Assembly: GCA_018857735.1 (NCBI GenBank)
Contig: JABMCL010002470.1
Location: 1,026,001-1,090,000, forward strand
Source: Alviniconcha marisindica
Taxonomy: Eukaryota > Mollusca > Gastropoda > Provannidae
Length of the DNA: 64,000 nucleotides
Direction of reading: 5' to 3'
The position numbers were made by a program, and so were the translations under genes. Positions 12,006 to 24,303 of this stretch are shown here, in pieces. Within the stretch, counting starts at the first letter, position 1. Each line of letters begins with the position of its first letter. The notes below the pieces were generated by a model. The model ran no database searches and was not told where the DNA came from. It saw only the letters and a program-made list of their open reading frames with translations.

Positions 12006-12849
12006 CTGGAAATACATGGCAGCCTTAAGTGTTGGAAATGACCAAGATTCTCCAGCTCACTCAATCATTATCATTCATTTGCAAAGTTCTATACACTATA
12101 GCCTTACTTTGGGTGTCTGCTTTTCTTGAATTTCTTTTTGAGTAGCAGCATCCAAGACAGGTCTCCAGCATCCCCTTTTTCTTGTGAGGCAAAAAACTAA
12201 CAGCTGATTTGAAACAGTATCAACATGTCAAATGAATGATTGTGATACTGGATGGCAGTATTCCTCTGGTTTCACTGGCTATTTTTCTCTTCTGTCTTCA
12301 TTATTTTCAAGGCATGAATCAGACATTTGACGACACCCATAATACGCTGTATGCTCTGTCAGTCTGTGTGTGTGTGTATGCGAGCGTGCGTGCATGCGTG
12401 TGTGCATGTGTTCGTGCGTGCATGTGTGTGTGTGCATGCAGGTATGTGTCACTGTGTTGGGGGAGGAGGGGGAGTTGGTAATATTGACACACACAGCAAC
12501 ACATCCATATTTAAACAGAAACTCAGTTCCACCACTTTCAACCATAAATGTTTACTTTCAGCACCATCAGTATTAGTTGTTACATATTACTATATATGAC
12601 ATTCACAATGAGAGACAGTTTGTAAACTACACTGTTACAGAATAAAGAAACACTAACAAATTAAAATCGAAGCATTTGACAATAAAACTGTATTAAAATG
12701 TAAGTTGATTAAAAACAGACCACAAAATATGATAGCCATTCTATAGACATACATGTAATGTAATCATCAACACATTTTTAGTTTCATGCCCAATTCAAAT
12801 ATGATCTGAACATTTACAAATCATCAAACTTCTAGTAAACGTCTTGCAA
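12006..12849 (-). other. Spacer between T28 array and T29
   Basis: It contains a mixed (GT)n/(GC)n tract near 12366-12440. I see no exon. Confidence 0.5.
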
Positions 12850-13386
12850 GTATTCACTCCATTTCCAGCCACTACAGTCAAATGTGGATAAGATGCCTAA
12901 ACTTCAGTCGCAAGTACTTCCTCAACTTCAGTCACAAGGATTGAGAGTGGATGTGAAGTGTGATGCAATCACACTTATTTAGTCAAATATTTGATGCCAC
13001 CAGTTAACCCAGCTCAACCATACTATTTACTAAATTTGTTAAAAAATCTGCTTTTTCAAGTTCAACATGTGTCATGTGCGGATGTGAGGTGCTCCAAGTT
13101 CAGCCACTGATGTTCAGTACGGATGTGATGCAACATGTTCAGCCGCTAATATTAAAAGCATCGGTGACTGCCTTCAGTGCCACCAACAATGCACAATAGT
13201 CAGTGTGGATGCGATGCCCACTGCTCAATGGTCAATATAAATGCCACGACGGAAGTCCAGGTAACAATGCTTCACAGTCAATATGGATGTGAAGCCACTG
13301 GTTCAACCAATAACGCTCAACAGTCAAGTCAACAGAGAGATGACGCCACAACTTCAGCCAGCAATGATCAACGTGGTTGTATTCCA
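12850..13386. repeat. Degenerate minisatellite derived from the 3' end of T28
   Basis: Units of about 50-60 bp recur with the plus-strand pattern ccactgatgttcagtacggatgtgatgc...gttcagcc. On the minus strand one unit reads LHHIRTEHQW where T28 reads LRHHVRTQH-stop. The array abuts the exon and decays with distance from it. Confidence 0.7.
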
Positions 13387-13793
13387 CTAATGCTGAGTGC
13401 GTACATGATGCCTCAGCTTGTTCTTGAAGGTGAATCCTTGCCCACACTGTGGACACCTGTGGGCCTTGATGTTGTTGTGCATGTTCATGTGGTCCTCAAA
13501 GTTCTCCTTTCGGGTGATGCCTTTCCCACAGATGCCACACACGTGAAGGTTCCTGTTCAAATGCACGCTGTTCCTGTGTCGATACATGGAGCTCTCAAAA
13601 GTGAAGGAAGCATCACAGAAATCGCACACAAACAGAGACTTGGCCTGACTGCCATCTTTCTGAGCAGATGAAGCAACAGGGGCTGTTGACATCTCGTGTA
13701 ACAGAGATGGCTGTGGAGTGCTGGAAGGTTGGGTCATGTAGTCATCTGAAGCTATAAGACTGTCGACGATTCCTGTGTGATCCAATACCGATC
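13387..13793 (-). CDS. T28: three-finger terminal exon with C2H2 finger 3; 3' end amplified
   Basis: The acceptor atatgtttccag|GA gives Gly (GSVLDHTGIV). The fingers are F1 CDFCDASFTFESSMYRHRNSVH, F2 CGICGKGITRKENFEDHMNMH and F3 CPQCGQGFTFKNKLRHHVRTQH (C2H2). The protein stops right at the last zinc His. The DNA coding for KLRHHVRTQH-stop continues as diverged tandem copies downstream. F2 (GKGITRK) and F3 (FKNKLRHH) are closest to T30, which suggests a T28/T30 sister pair. Confidence 0.88.
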
Positions 13794-14120
13794 CTGGAAA
13801 CATATGGGATCTGTTATTACCAGAAAGCTCGTCATGTGGTGTGCTAGTAAAGTTTTCATCCAGACTGTATCAAACATCAACAAGACAGACACACACTAAC
13901 CTGCAGTCTCAGATAAAGTTCAGTCTTATCTGTGCTCAGTCGCATACCATGGTATGAATATACATATACATTGTTTTAGAACTGTTCTTCTCAATCTTTG
14001 TCTTTACTGGTTACAGAATCACTTGATCAGTGTTATCTTGTTACCGTAAATGAAGGCACAACAGGGAAGCACCAGCAACATCAAACTACAGACATGCAAC
14101 AAACATGCAGGCGTGGGGAT

Positions 14121-14539
14121 TCAGACTGAAGCTCCACTGTGTTTGTCGCGGGTGTGGCGCCAGAGACTGGCCTTGTAGGTGAACTGGCAGGCACAGTCCG
14201 CGCACTTGAATGCCTTGACGTTGTTGTGGGTGTTCATGTGCCCCTCATAGTGCCGCTTGAAGTTAAACCCCTTGCCACAAATCTCACAGGTGTATGGTGT
14301 ATAGTTCAGGTGCACTTTGTTAATGTGTCCTCGCAGTCCATTGGAGGATGAAAATGAGGCATCACAGTATTCACACAGAAGGGATTTGGGATGGTAGGCA
14401 TCCCTCGGGCCTGGGTGGAATGGAGGGTTGCTGGAAAATCCAGTGCGCGATTGAGATGAGAGCTGAAGTGTCGACGGGTGAGATGAATGTGGGGGTGTGG
14501 CTTTACTGTCCAGCATTTCTAGACTGCTCCATGGTAATC
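14121..14539 (-). CDS. T27: three-finger terminal exon with C2H2 finger 3
   Basis: The acceptor tgtgtttccag|GA gives Gly (GLPWSSLEML). The fingers are F1 CEYCDASFSSSNGLRGHINKVH, F2 CEICGKGFNFKRHYEGHMNTH with linker NNVKAFK, and F3 CADCACQFTYKASLWRHTRDKH (C2H2, and CAD instead of the usual CPN). The tail is SGASV. The GC content is higher than in the surrounding introns, as in the other coding exons. Confidence 0.88.
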
Positions 14540-14748
14540 CTGGAAACACACCGAGCTTATGTCACTGATATTGGCAGAGAAAGTCATTTTGCTGTGAACA
14601 AAATTTGCATCTGCATCTACATCTCATCAATGCTTTCCAAAATTAGATGGAACTTCTTCTTTTTTCAAGAGTGAAACAACAAACAACACCTTTGAGAGAA
14701 AAAGAAACCAATCAACAGAATGTTTTCATGGACATGCAATGATATATA

Positions 14749-14787
<39 letters not shown>

Positions 14788-15507
14788 TACATGTATATGG
14801 ACATATAAATCAACAAAACAGGAACAGCTCGGTCAGTCATGGATACCCACAGTCAACAACCTCTTCATTTTTTTCTTTTCTGTTTATTATTCATATCAAA
14901 TGCATGTTCTGAAGCTCCACGGGTTACAAAACATGTTCTCTGGGGTATAACAAAATACCAAACTATAGAACCTGTCTTAAGGCAACATAATTCAGGAAAT
15001 GACACAAAAACAGCTGCGCAACAAATGCACAGAAGAAAAAAAATGTGCCTCAGCTACATATAGTTTCACATACTCTGGAACAGACCACTCCTGCAGCATG
15101 GTAAATTTCAGGTAGTCTTTCTTGTTCGTGAAAGTACACATCAGAACAGTGAGGCATTGGAGTCCAGAACAATACACAGGCAGTGTCAAAATTTTGTTGT
15201 TCTGCCATGCTTGCTTAAATATATACACACAATTTGGTCTGTAACATACCACAGGTATGCCCACAGCACACGGGACCTTTGTTATCAACATAGACTTCAG
15301 GACAACATGGATACAAGTCTTGTCTGCTAAACACTGAAAACACTAAAGACACAAATACTGTTTATTCAAACCATTTATCTTTACGGTAGGTCCTGAGAAG
15401 CAGTTTTCACTCAGCCACTATTATACTTTATATCTTACTCTTAGACCATGCATGACTGAAAGAAAAGCTGGGATCAGGTGTAAATTTTATATTCTCATTA
15501 ACATACA
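14540..15507 (-). other. Spacer downstream of the T26 array and upstream of T27
   Basis: It contains a (GT)n run near 14752-14786. No exon is supported. Confidence 0.5.
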
Positions 15508-15509
15508 TT

Positions 15510-15566
<57 letters not shown>
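15508..15566. repeat. (AG)n microsatellite
   Basis: A nearly perfect ag run of about 58 bases lies in the T26-T27 spacer. Confidence 0.95.
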
Positions 15567-15568
<2 letters not shown>

Positions 15569-15779
15569 TCCAGATGCAGACGCATGTATTCACATCACAT
15601 ACAACAATACATAACTTATGATGCTAGCATTCATGCACCCCCATTGAAGAAATCAAACGTTGTCAAATTTATCTGGGATTATGGTCAAGTACTGAACACT
15701 TCAAGAGGTTGCAGTTATCCCCTCTACTACAATTCTCTTCCCCCACTTTTGGGGTGCTACCTCCGGTTGGTACAGTCTA

Positions 15780-16958
15780 CTTCTGAGGCGCAGTAGGTAA
15801 AGCCTTCTTTAGAAGGGAAAGCCCAGACTAAGCAAGTTCCAAGACCTCAAGAAGTGGCGGCTGTCCTCTGCCTCCAGCACACACACACCCCCTCCACACA
15901 CACTCTTGCTACAGATCCATTTCTGAGGTGCAGTCTCTACCTGCTCTAGAAGGCAAAGCCACAGACTAAGCAAGTTCCAGGGCCTCAAGAGGTGGTGGTT
16001 GTCCTCTTTGCTACAGACCCTCTTTTGAGGTGCTGCCTCAAGCACCCCCCCCCCCCCACACACACACATTCTCTCTCTCTCTCTCCCCCTCTTGCTACAG
16101 ATCCATTTCTGAGGTGCAGTCTCCACCTGCTCTAGAAGGCATAGCCACAGACTACGCAAGTTCCAGGGCCTCAAGAGGTGGTGGTTGTCCTCTCCTTGCT
16201 ACAGATCCTCTTTTGAGGTGCTGCCTCAAGCACCCCCCCCCCCCACACACACACACACACACACACACACATCTCTCTCTCTCTCTCTCTTGCTACACAT
16301 CCATTTCTGAGGTGCAGTCTCGACCTGCTCTAGATGGCAGTGCAGTCTCGACCTGCTCTAGAAGGCAGAGGCACAGACTAAGCAAGTTCCAGGGCCTCAA
16401 CAAGTGGCGGCTGTCCTCTGCTTAGGACTGCCATTTGAAGTGCTGCCTCAAGCACACACCGCCTCCACACACACTCTTGCTACAGCTGTGCAGTCTTGAC
16501 TTGCTCTAGAAGGCAAAGCCACAGACTAGGCAGTCTCGACCTGCTCTAGAAGGCAGAGGCACAGACTAAGCAAGTTCCAGGGCCTCAAGAGGTGGTGGCT
16601 GTCCTCTCTTTGCTACAGACCCTCTTTTGAGGTGCTGCCTCCGGCACCCCCCCCCCCCCCCACACACACACACACACACACTCTCTCTCTCTCTCCCCCT
16701 CTTGCTACAGATCCATTTCTGAGGTGCAGTCTCGACCTTCTCTAGAAGGCAAAGCCATAGACTAAGCAAGTTCCAGGGCCTCAAAAGGTGGTGGCTGTCC
16801 TCTCTTTGCTACAGACCCCCTGTTGAAGTGCTGCCTCAAGCACCACCACTATCCGACCCCCCTCTGCACACACACCCTCTTGCTACAGATCCATTTCTGA
16901 GGTGCAGTCTCCACCTGCTTTAGAAGGCAAAGCCACAGACTAAGCAAGTTTGAAGGCC
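15780..16958. repeat. Minisatellite derived from the 3' end of T26, about seven units
   Basis: Units of roughly 150-200 bp each contain tgtggctttgccttc...ctgcacctcagaaa...tctgtagcaa on the minus strand, which matches the finger 3 coding end of T26 (CGFAF...HLRKGVC), followed by the post-stop sequence (ctcttgaggccctggaacttgcttagtctg). Internal stops and indels make the units non-coding. Embedded poly-C, (CA)n and (CT)n tracts vary between units and account for much of the length difference. Confidence 0.85.
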
Positions 16959-17416
16959 TCAAGAGGTGGTGGCCGTCCTCTCTTTGCAACAGACCCCCTT
17001 TCTGAGGTGCCGCCTCAGTCCACTCTTGAAGGCAAAGCCACAGGAGCAACGTGGACACCTGTGAACCCTCACATTGTTGTGCATGTTCAGGTGATCCTCA
17101 TAGTGGTCCTTCACTGTAAACCCTTTGTCACAGACATCACACCTGTACAGGAACTTGTTCAGGTGGAAGTGGTTGATGTGCTTGTTCAGCCCTTGGCGGG
17201 TGGTCAGAATAGCATTGCAATATTGGCAGAGCAGTGCAGTCTTTGGGGGAACAAGCTCTTCCTGGCCAGAAAAGGAGCCTGCTGCGAGAGAAAGGGTAGC
17301 ACCGTGTCTCTGCAATGAGGACTGTGAAGTCCCAGGTTCGGATGGCCGGAGAGTTTGAGGTGAACCCTGGTGACCACGAGTGTTCAGTGCAGCTCCATAG
17401 CGGCGCCGTAATAGTC
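16959..17416 (-). CDS. T26: three-finger terminal exon whose 3' end seeds a minisatellite
   Basis: The acceptor tgtgttctag|GA gives Gly (GLLRRRYGAAL). The fingers are F1 CQYCNAILTTRQGLNKHINHFH (the usual aromatic after the Cys pair is replaced, AIL), F2 CDVCDKGFTVKDHYEDHLNMH with linker NNVRVHR, and F3 CPRCSCGFAFKSGLRRHLRKGVC (C2HC). The tail is CKERTATTS. The DNA from CGFAF to just past the stop is the ancestor of a tandem array that begins immediately downstream. Confidence 0.87.
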
Positions 17417-17963
17417 CTAGAACACATGACAGAGGATCCGCTATGACTTGCTATATCATCAGCTCCCTCAAAATTTATGCAACAAAGCGACTTCAAGACA
17501 TTAGTTTAACTACTATTTACAAAGCTAGAGCACAAGTACACAAAGTACAACAAAAAGCCACACGCATGTTGAAATCTGTTTTTGTGTTTGCAGCAATGTG
17601 TAGATTTTTTTGATTTTTTTTTGATTGAGCGATTCTGCTGTAGCTGAAATAACACAGCCCAAAACACAAAGTACAAATGAATGCATACAAGTGCATTTTG
17701 CATAGTGCACGCCTGGAACTACTGGAATCGGAGATAAACTGAGCCCACCAGAAACAGCCATCAGTGAAGGAAGTCAAACAAACCCAGCATCACATTATGC
17801 AGAATGCTACCCAAATGACAAACAGGATATAATGATGCCACCATTCACACTCCGCTCACAATACATGATCCCACCGACTTACAATTTCCAGAAATCCTTA
17901 ATCAATAATGTGTGTGGGTGAGACAGTGGGTTGGAGTGGTCCTTTACAAAATGTACCCATGTT
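17417..17963 (-). other. Spacer between T25 and T26
   Basis: It is AT-rich with a short poly-T stretch near 17607-17622. I see no exon. Confidence 0.5.
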
Positions 17964-18400
17964 TCATTTGTTACATACACCTAGACGAATATGCCGCCTA
18001 AGGCATGTTTTAAATGTAAACCGGCTGGAACAATTGGGACACCGGTGGGCCTTGATGTTGTTGTGCATGTTCATATGATCTTCAAAATGCTCCTTGGACA
18101 TGAACCCCTTCTCACAGATGCCGCACACATGAGCTGCTTTGTTCAGGTGGACTCTGTCTCTGTGCCCTTTCAGGCCTTGTAGAGTTGTAAATGAAGCATC
18201 GCAGAATTCACACAACAGAATCTGGGGCTGACTGACATCTGCCAGACCAGGACCGGCACTGAAGACAGAGCAGGTCTTGCTAAGTCCATGAGTTGACTGA
18301 CTGAGACTCGTTGATGCTGATGCTTCTTTGTGTACTGCTGCGTGGGTGGCCTGAAGTTGAACGACCAATGAATCTGGGTGGCTCCATGGTAGCTCGGAGT
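17964..18400 (-). CDS. T25: three-finger terminal exon with Asp junction
   Basis: The acceptor atatattttcag|AC gives Asp (DSELPWSHPDS). This differs from its near-twin T24, which has a ttccag|GG acceptor, so the acceptor changed after duplication or was exchanged. The fingers are F1 CEFCDASFTTLQGLKGHRDRVH, F2 CGICEKGFMSKEHFEDHMNMH and F3 CPNCSSRFTFKTCLRRHIRLGVC (C2HC). The protein ends NK. Confidence 0.88.
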
Positions 18401-19266
18401 CTGAAAATATATTGGACACCTTCCCCTGTTTAACTTGAAATTACATGGTAAAACTGAACGCAGACTGTGTTGCTTTGTGTGCACGTGTGAATGCTTGCAT
18501 GCAGGTGTGCGAGAGAAGGGGGCGGCAGGGATCTGACATTGGAGGAGAATCCAATACAGGAAAGTATGCTGTGACAGAACTAAAGTCCCACTGGGTTTAA
18601 CAATACTTTACCGGAAATGCCAACCCTCAACAATGCCAACAAAAAGACAGCCGCCAGCCAACAACTGTTTACTACAATCCACCAAAGAGAAGACAAACCA
18701 TGCCAATGACACACAGCCATCAAATCAAGTGAACCAGTGATCAATAACACATATTCTTTTTTTTTTTATCCATCATCGATCATGCCATGCATACTACTCA
18801 AAAGAAAGTCACTTCCGTGCTCAACCACCAGCCTCTGGAAAACCACAGGACTTGTTATTTACTGGATATTCAACAACCATTCAGCCTGAATGGACTGCAG
18901 AACAGTGGTGAAGGCTATGACAATGTACAAATTCACCAGCGCCAGAAGAAACCCTCTAATCCAGCACAGGACCATTAAACTATGAAGGCACCCATCTGCA
19001 CCAGGCCTGCCATCTCCAGACACGCAGTGGTTTCTCCGACAACACAGGCATTCAAACACAGAGTTGATGACAGAGTAAAATCTTTGCTTTTACCCATTTT
19101 GTTGTTGTTAGATACTTGTACTGCCAAAATAAACTTAACTGAGAGAGCAAGTTCTTTGGCACTCAAAAAGAGAGACAGACAGAGACAGAAACAAAGGGAT
19201 ATACAGATGCCTCATGAAACTGGAAACTGTTCTGTAAAAACAAGACAAAAAAACTACCACCAACTG
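18401..19266 (-). other. Spacer between T24 and T25
   Basis: It contains a poly-T run near 18758-18767 and a short (GACA)n-like stretch near 19171-19190. I see no exon. Confidence 0.5.
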
Positions 19267-19652
19267 TCATTTGTTGCATACACCTTGGCGAATATGCCGT
19301 CTAAGGCATGTTTTAAATGTAAACCAGCTGGAACAATTAGGACACTGGTGGGTCTTGACCTTGTTGTGCATGTTCACATGATCATCAAAATGCTCCTTGG
19401 ACATGAACCCTCTTCCACAGATGCCGCACACATGAGCCGGTTTATTCAAATGTGTTTTATCTCTGTGCCGTTTGAGTCCCTGTGGAGTGGCAAATGAAGC
19501 GTTGCAGAATTCACACAACAGTATCTGGAGCTGGCCAAACGTGTGACCAGAGCTGGCACTGGAAACAAGGCTGGTGTCAAGTCCCAGAGCTGACTGACCA
19601 AGATTGGTGGATACTGTCGCTGGTTTGCTCTCTGGGTGGCCCCATGGTAACC
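19267..19652 (-). CDS. T24: three-finger terminal exon, recent duplicate of T25
   Basis: The acceptor tgtgtttccag|GG gives Gly (GLPWGHPESK). The fingers are F1 CEFCNASFATPQGLKRHRDKTH, F2 CGICGRGFMSKEHFDDHVNMH with linker NKVKTHQ, and F3 CPNCSSWFTFKTCLRRHIRQGVC (C2HC). Finger 2, finger 3 and the sequence around the stop are highly similar to T25 at the DNA level. The leader is about 15 residues shorter than in T25 and the first residues (GLPWGHP) also resemble T27. Confidence 0.88.
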
Positions 19653-20697
19653 CTGGAAACACAGCCGACATTTTCCTCTGTTTAGATTATCTGAAAACCA
19701 TGCAACTTCAGCTTTGGCTCGATTAATTTTTTTGTTTTAGGTTTGTTTCTTGTCCACCAGAGTATCTGACTTTTGACATTTCCTATCATCAGTTACCTAA
19801 CTGTACCCACAGCAATGTGCAGTAATCACTTTGCAAAATAATGGAAGTGACCTGTGGATAATCTCCATTGTTGAGAAGACTTCTTGAACACTAAAATCTT
19901 CAGTGTGTGTGAAGAGAGAGAGAGAGAGACAGTGACAGACAAAGACAGAGGGAGACAGAGGTGTGTGCCTGTGATACAAAACAGGGCAGACTGTAAGATA
20001 ATTAGTCACTGTGAGATTACTTCACAGAATTAAGCCCATTAAGAGGATTGCAATCCAGCTGTTACACAAGACATCAAATCACCATCAGTACCAGTCACCT
20101 GGCCTACAGGAAATACAATGGTAAATCCATCAGACCACACTATGGATGGGGTGGATCTTCCCAACCATCTTGCATACCAAGGAGTACATCATGTCAGTTG
20201 TGTAACTGAGCTAAATCTCTCCCTTTTGTTGTGAACTGATGCACTGACGATATTTATATTTGCTTTTATCACTCCTGGAAGACCTTTATGTACCTTACCG
20301 TAATCAGAAAACCTTTCATCCATTTGTTACACACCAATGCCCTGCGATATGGGGTTATATTGGATCAGATATTCAGCCACCAGGAGCAAGGCTCATACAA
20401 TGTATTGCTGTGGAGTTGCAATGATGTGTGCTTCCAGTTACAGGAAGCTAAGTGTATGTGTATGCCTTGACCTTTGGCTTCATGCAATGACAAAATATTA
20501 CATAACGGAAGTCCTTGGCTTGAGCCAGCATTAGAATTACAAAACTAATCCTCTAGTCCATTCCAATTTTTTCCCATAACAGAAAGGCAAAATGGGCTCC
20601 ACTGATTGTTTCTTAAAATCCACGCTCCAAACTAGACAAACATTCAATGACATTTTGAACCTTTGCTGTGACCTTGAACTTGAACACAGTGAAGCAA

Positions 20698-20737
<40 letters not shown>

Positions 20738-22137
20738 TGGTGTGGTGGGGGGGGGGGGGGGGTTATAATAAAAAGAACTGCTGCCACCTAACAAGATGCT
20801 ACATTAAGTACTACTACTAGGAAACAAGGAAATGAAAAACATTCTTCCAAATGTTTTAATTCATAATTTAAAAAAGTATTTAAAAACAACAGGTACATCA
20901 CAAAGGTATATTTTCCCAATCATTATGATTATATGAAACAATTTTGGAAGCCATCAAGAACAGCTAAACTGAGCTTTTGGTGTAGGCAGACATGACAATC
21001 AGCTACAGGTAGGGTAGTAGTGCACACATAAAAACTAATACAACACTTCCAGCAACAACACTTTAGATTTTACACAAAGCCCACTTTTTGCTGTCATTAT
21101 TGTTCAGAACTATTTCAGCCTACTCCAAATAAGTCTATTCAAAAAGACGCAAGATGCCCATCTTTCACAAATCAATCGGAATGCTGTCGATGATAGCAGA
21201 TAGGTACATCCTTCAACAGCTTGCAACTGTCAAAATATTGGAAATATATACACAAAGGTTCCTAATACAATAATTAGATATAAAATTTAAAAACAAAAAC
21301 TACCAGGTAAAAACACAAATGCCAATGACTGAAGGCAGTCAATTGTTATTAAAACAAAGTACAATATTCTGCTGGACACATACACCCACACACACAAAAT
21401 CTTTTGATAAAACTAACAATTCTAAAAATGGATCAAATTAGACATTTCAGTTTTCCCGCTCCTAAATCCTTTTCATGAAATACAAACATTTGGGGCAATT
21501 TGATCATTTGACAAATAAATCTTGCCCATATATCAACAGAAAAGAAACAAAAACTACTTGCAATAGCTATACATAAATTCAAAAAGTATCACTAAAATAT
21601 TAACAAGTTTAACCTGTAACACTCTCTTTCTACTTCACGCACACTGAAAAAGGTACTGGCCAAAAAATGAAAGATGCAGTAAACTTGTGATTGTTCTGCG
21701 CTATTTTCAGCATATTCCCGCATGCCACCCCCATCCCTCTCCCCAAAATGCACTTTCAGTCATATATTTACACACAAAATAAAATAATTTTCAACAGCTT
21801 ACAAACTGAAATAATACTGACTGTGAAGCTAACCAGGTGTAAACTATTGCTAAATATAGGAAAAGTACAATTTGAAAAGATGGCACTAACTGTGTAACCC
21901 AATATACACATTTCCACAGTGTCCTTCCTTTCTTCACAGTGTCCTTCTTTTCGTTGTTATTTCTCCCTTTATTACAGAGTTCTGACTGCACACTTTAATA
22001 CAGTGGTCAGTCAGGGTGGAGATGGGGTGTGGGGGGGGGGGGGGGGGGGGGGGTCATCAGTTCAGATGCTTAATCATTTCTCTTAACCATTCAAACTGAA
22101 CAAAAAAGACTGCTTTTATTTGCTGATCTATATTCCA
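19653..22137 (-). other. Spacer between T23 and T24
   Basis: This 2.5-kb AT-rich spacer has an (AG)n tract near 19911-19930, a (GT)n plus poly-G tract near 20699-20763 and a poly-G run near 22027-22053. No exon or pseudo-exon is recognisable. Confidence 0.5.
22115..22120 (-). promoter_or_regulatory. Candidate poly(A) signal for T23
   Basis: This minus-strand AATAAA is about 18 bases downstream of the T23 stop, so the 3' UTR would be extremely short if it is used. Confidence 0.4.
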
Positions 22138-22574
22138 TTACATGTGCCGATGACGAATGTGCCGACGCAAGCTCGTCTTGTAAGTAAACTCATGAGAACA
22201 ATGAGGACACTTGTGCGCCTTAAAATTGTTGTGTCGATTCATGTGTCCTTCAAAGTGATCCTTCTCTGTGAATCCCTGTCCACATACAGAGCAAAAGTAA
22301 GGAAGCTTGTTCAAATGCACCAATTTCTTGTGTCTTTCCAAACCACTAGATGAGGCAAATGAGGAGTTGCAGTACTCGCACAGCAAAATCTTCGATGGAA
22401 GGGAACTCTTGTGAGCAGAGGCTGATTTGACACCAGCAGCAGTTCCAGACCCAGTTCGGACAGAGTGATAGGGGTGAGGAGTCGTTACTGAAAGTGATAG
22501 GGATGGGTGGATACTGCTTGAAGACAGGGGGCCGTCTCCACAATCTGATGCCAATCTGTGGTTCCAAGGCCGTC
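22138..22574 (-). CDS. T23: three-finger terminal exon with C2H2 finger 3
   Basis: The acceptor tgtgtttccag|GA gives Gly (GRPWNHRLAS). The fingers are F1 CEYCNSSFASSSGLERHKKLVH, F2 CSVCGQGFTEKDHFEGHMNRH with linker NNFKAHK, and F3 CPHCSHEFTYKTSLRRHIRHRH, a classical C2H2 ending. The protein stops one residue after the last zinc His. An AATAAA lies only about 18 bases past the stop, followed by a poly-G tract (plus strand) near 22027-22053. Confidence 0.88.
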
Positions 22575-23623
22575 CTGGAAACACACGGTATCCACTGCAT
22601 TACATGCAAGTAATGGCTGTAGCGAATCATATCAAGCTAATCATCGCAATTAGCAAAATTGCGCTAGTCTCTTTAGTGTCATTACTACACTGATTCACAT
22701 CACCCTTGCTTAACTGACTTAGTATTAGGCATTTGACATTATATGGTTGCAGCTATTTTCCTTTTGCACATTTTTGTTATTTGTGTCTCTGAAAATCTGA
22801 TCTTATTCATCATTTGCTACCAATCAACACAATAACCATAATTAAATGGATCACTTTTGTGAAGAGAAAAGAAAAACACTTGCAAGCGCAAAGCCTTTGC
22901 ACACAAAAACACAAACAACAAATCGCACCATGTACTAATTAGTCTATTACTACAGTAGAAGCACCAAAAACATTTAAAACAATCGACTTGTAAAATCTTT
23001 GCCCACCAAGTAAGTCCAGTGCCTACTGAGTTCAACAGAACACCAGAAAGCAACTAAAACTATTCTTTTCTAACTCTTGTGTTAAGCATGATGAATATTT
23101 TGATTAAAACCCTCCTCTGTGATGTCCAGGGGTGTTTCTATTGGATCTACAGTTTAGCTGTCAATACAATGTTTAAAATCCTATCTGCCACAGGAGAGAG
23201 AGGGCTTGGTTAAAACAGTCCTATTACTTTGGCAATAGGTGCTAACAATAATACTGCCACTGTCTGGATAGCCCTGAATGTGACCCCTCACCAAATGAAA
23301 AATTAAAAGTCAATTATGGAATTAAACAGAAAAGATCAGCCCAAGTAACCTGAGAGCACATAAAAAATAATGGCACTAACCATCACAACACTCTTTGTAC
23401 GCACACACTGTGGAACACGGAGGCAACAGTACCCAGCTTAAAATAATACCTTAATTATGCCGTTACAATTATAATGAGGTGCTGTCAGCTGTCAGACACA
23501 TCACACAGCCAACACAATGCTAAGTACTGTGACTTCATGGCAATACAGTCTTTGTACATGTATTACACATGCCGCAAGGACCAAGCTACTGTAGGGGCCA
23601 CCATGAGAAGGAAGAATGTGAAG
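22575..23623 (-). other. Spacer between T22 and T23
   Basis: There is about 1 kb of AT-rich sequence. I see no exon, repeat array or regulatory motif. Confidence 0.5.
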
Positions 23624-24303
23624 TCAAGGGGTTTCGACATGTTCATCTTGTGAATCTTTTCGCTTATTTTCACATGACCCATTGCGAAGGTGAAGACTAA
23701 CACCAGTTTTGTAGGCAAACTTCTTGGGGCAGTTTGGGCATTTAAAGGCTTTGATGTTGAAGTGCATGTTCATATGCCCCTCATAGTGCTCTTTAAACAT
23801 GAACTTCTTTTGGCAGATGTGGCATTCAAATTTCCATTTATTCAAATGAACTTGTTTCTTGTGATTCTTGAGTCCACTCGTAGATGTGAAAGTTGTGTCA
23901 CAAGCATCGCACAAGTACAGCTTTCTGGGGCGAACTTCCACCTCATCAGAAGCCGTCATGGATGGTGAAATCGTCCGATTCCTTGGTCCTTGGGCCAACA
24001 TGGAGCTTATGCCACAGTGGTGTGATGTTTCTGATGATGTGATTCTGAATGCAGCTTGAGCTAGGGTTGAGCTGCATGCAGCGAGTCCCATGTCAGCTGA
24101 CAGTGAGAGCAGTGGATATTGAGGTGAAGCTTCTATTTTTGATGACTGTGAATATCGTGGCGAAAGTTGAACAGTGGATGACATCGATGTCCCAGGATAT
24201 TGTGGTGAAGCTTGAATGCTGGATGACACAGAAATCCCTGGATATTGTGAGGAAGCTTGAATGTTGGACGACACTGATGGCCGTGGATAATCTGACAGTG
24301 ACC
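23624..24303 (-). CDS. T22: three-finger terminal exon with a 15-residue repeat leader
   Basis: The acceptor gtgtaattccag|GG gives Gly (GSLSDYPRPS). The leader is the longest of the three-finger exons and contains four to five imperfect tandem repeats of 15 residues (YPGISVSSSIQASPQ type, 45 bp each). The fingers are F1 CDACDTTFTSTSGLKNHKKQVH, F2 CHICQKKFMFKEHYEGHMNMH with linker FNIKAFK, and F3 CPNCPKKFAYKTGVSLHLRNGSC (C2HC). A 17-residue acidic tail follows (ENKRKDSQDEHVETP). Confidence 0.88.
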
